DNA of 44,837 nt from Streptococcus equinus (GTDB lineage Bacteria > Bacillota > Bacilli > Lactobacillales > Streptococcaceae), in the NCBI RefSeq assembly GCF_900104225.1, contig NZ_FNJK01000009.1, positions 1-44,837 on the forward strand, in the 5' to 3' direction. Each line of letters begins with the position of its first letter. Position 1 is the stretch's first letter. The translations under genes and the position numbers were made by a program. The notes below the pieces were generated by a model. It worked only from the letters and a program-made list of their open reading frames with translations, was not told where the DNA came from and searched no databases. Of the stretch, positions 44,739 through 44,837 are shown piece by piece.

Positions 44739-44837
44739 GTTGTCTCTGATGAGACAAAGACCTTTGAAAACTGAACAATACGAACCAAACGTGCGGGTTA
44801 CGGAAGTAACCTGTCAAAGAAACGATAAATCTGTCAG
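44739..44837 (+). other. Leader of the 16S rRNA transcript (16S gene beyond window)
   Basis: GTTGTCTC/GAGACAA hairpin, then CCTTTGAAAACTGAACAA, a segment typical of streptococcal 16S leaders, and a GGGTTAC/GTAACC hairpin (44797-44812). The mature 16S start is not reached. Confidence 0.75.

Overview
The window is a stretch of chromosome from a low-GC streptococcus. The gene order pcsB-prs-aminotransferase-recO-plsX-acpP, a large pur cluster, comRS-ruvB, a phosphatase/MORN/acyltransferase set, the S10-spc-alpha ribosomal operon and then rRNA promoters is typical of the origin-proximal arm of Streptococcus. A 15-codon comS gene whose product ends in LTAWWGL points to the S. bovis/S. equinus complex (S. 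infantarius, macedonicus, gallolyticus relatives). That placement rests on memory of the published pheromone, not on a search. I see no insertion sequence, prophage, CRISPR array, tRNA or complete rRNA gene.

Layout. (1) 1-5366: 3' end of the secreted cell-wall protein PcsB, prs, a PLP aminotransferase preceded by two perfect DnaA boxes, recO, plsX and acpP. (2) 5390-20054: purine biosynthesis in two transcription units, purC-L-F-M-N-H and purD-(TudS-like DUF523)-purE-purK-(74-aa orphan)-purB. Together with prs this covers PRPP to IMP plus adenylosuccinate lyase. The two halves are separated by a CiaR-type small RNA gene and a PurR box. (3) 20099-23131: comR, ComR box and comS, then ruvB with a promoter that predicts a leaderless mRNA. 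Two more CiaR-type small RNA genes follow, facing each other across a small membrane-protein gene and sharing a perfect 30-bp inverted repeat. (4) 23180-28987: low-molecular-weight phosphatase, MORN-repeat protein, OatA-like acyltransferase, an isolated 25-codon peptide gene with its own promoter and terminator, thrC and a MATE transporter. (5) 29093-43876: the S10-spc-alpha superoperon from rpsJ to rplQ including secY, adk, infA and rpoA, with several structured spacers and an L17 downstream element at its end. (6) 43877-44837: a mostly unexplained AT-rich spacer, then three tandem rRNA promoters and the 16S leader; the 16S gene itself lies beyond the window.

The main points beyond routine annotation are: the ComRS pheromone locus with a gene too short for ordinary ORF callers; three CiaR-controlled small RNA genes, all with the exact promoter spacing of that regulon and one pair forming a long inverted repeat; a free-standing 25-codon peptide gene I do not recognise; DnaA boxes overlapping an aminotransferase promoter; likely leaderless starts of ruvB and the MATE gene; a purB start codon separated from its ribosome-binding site by a hairpin; and operator-like or switching RNA/DNA structures at infA, rpsJ, rpsH and rplO. 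No wholly new multi-gene system is evident. The strongest candidates for undescribed biology are the 25-codon gene and the regulatory structures.
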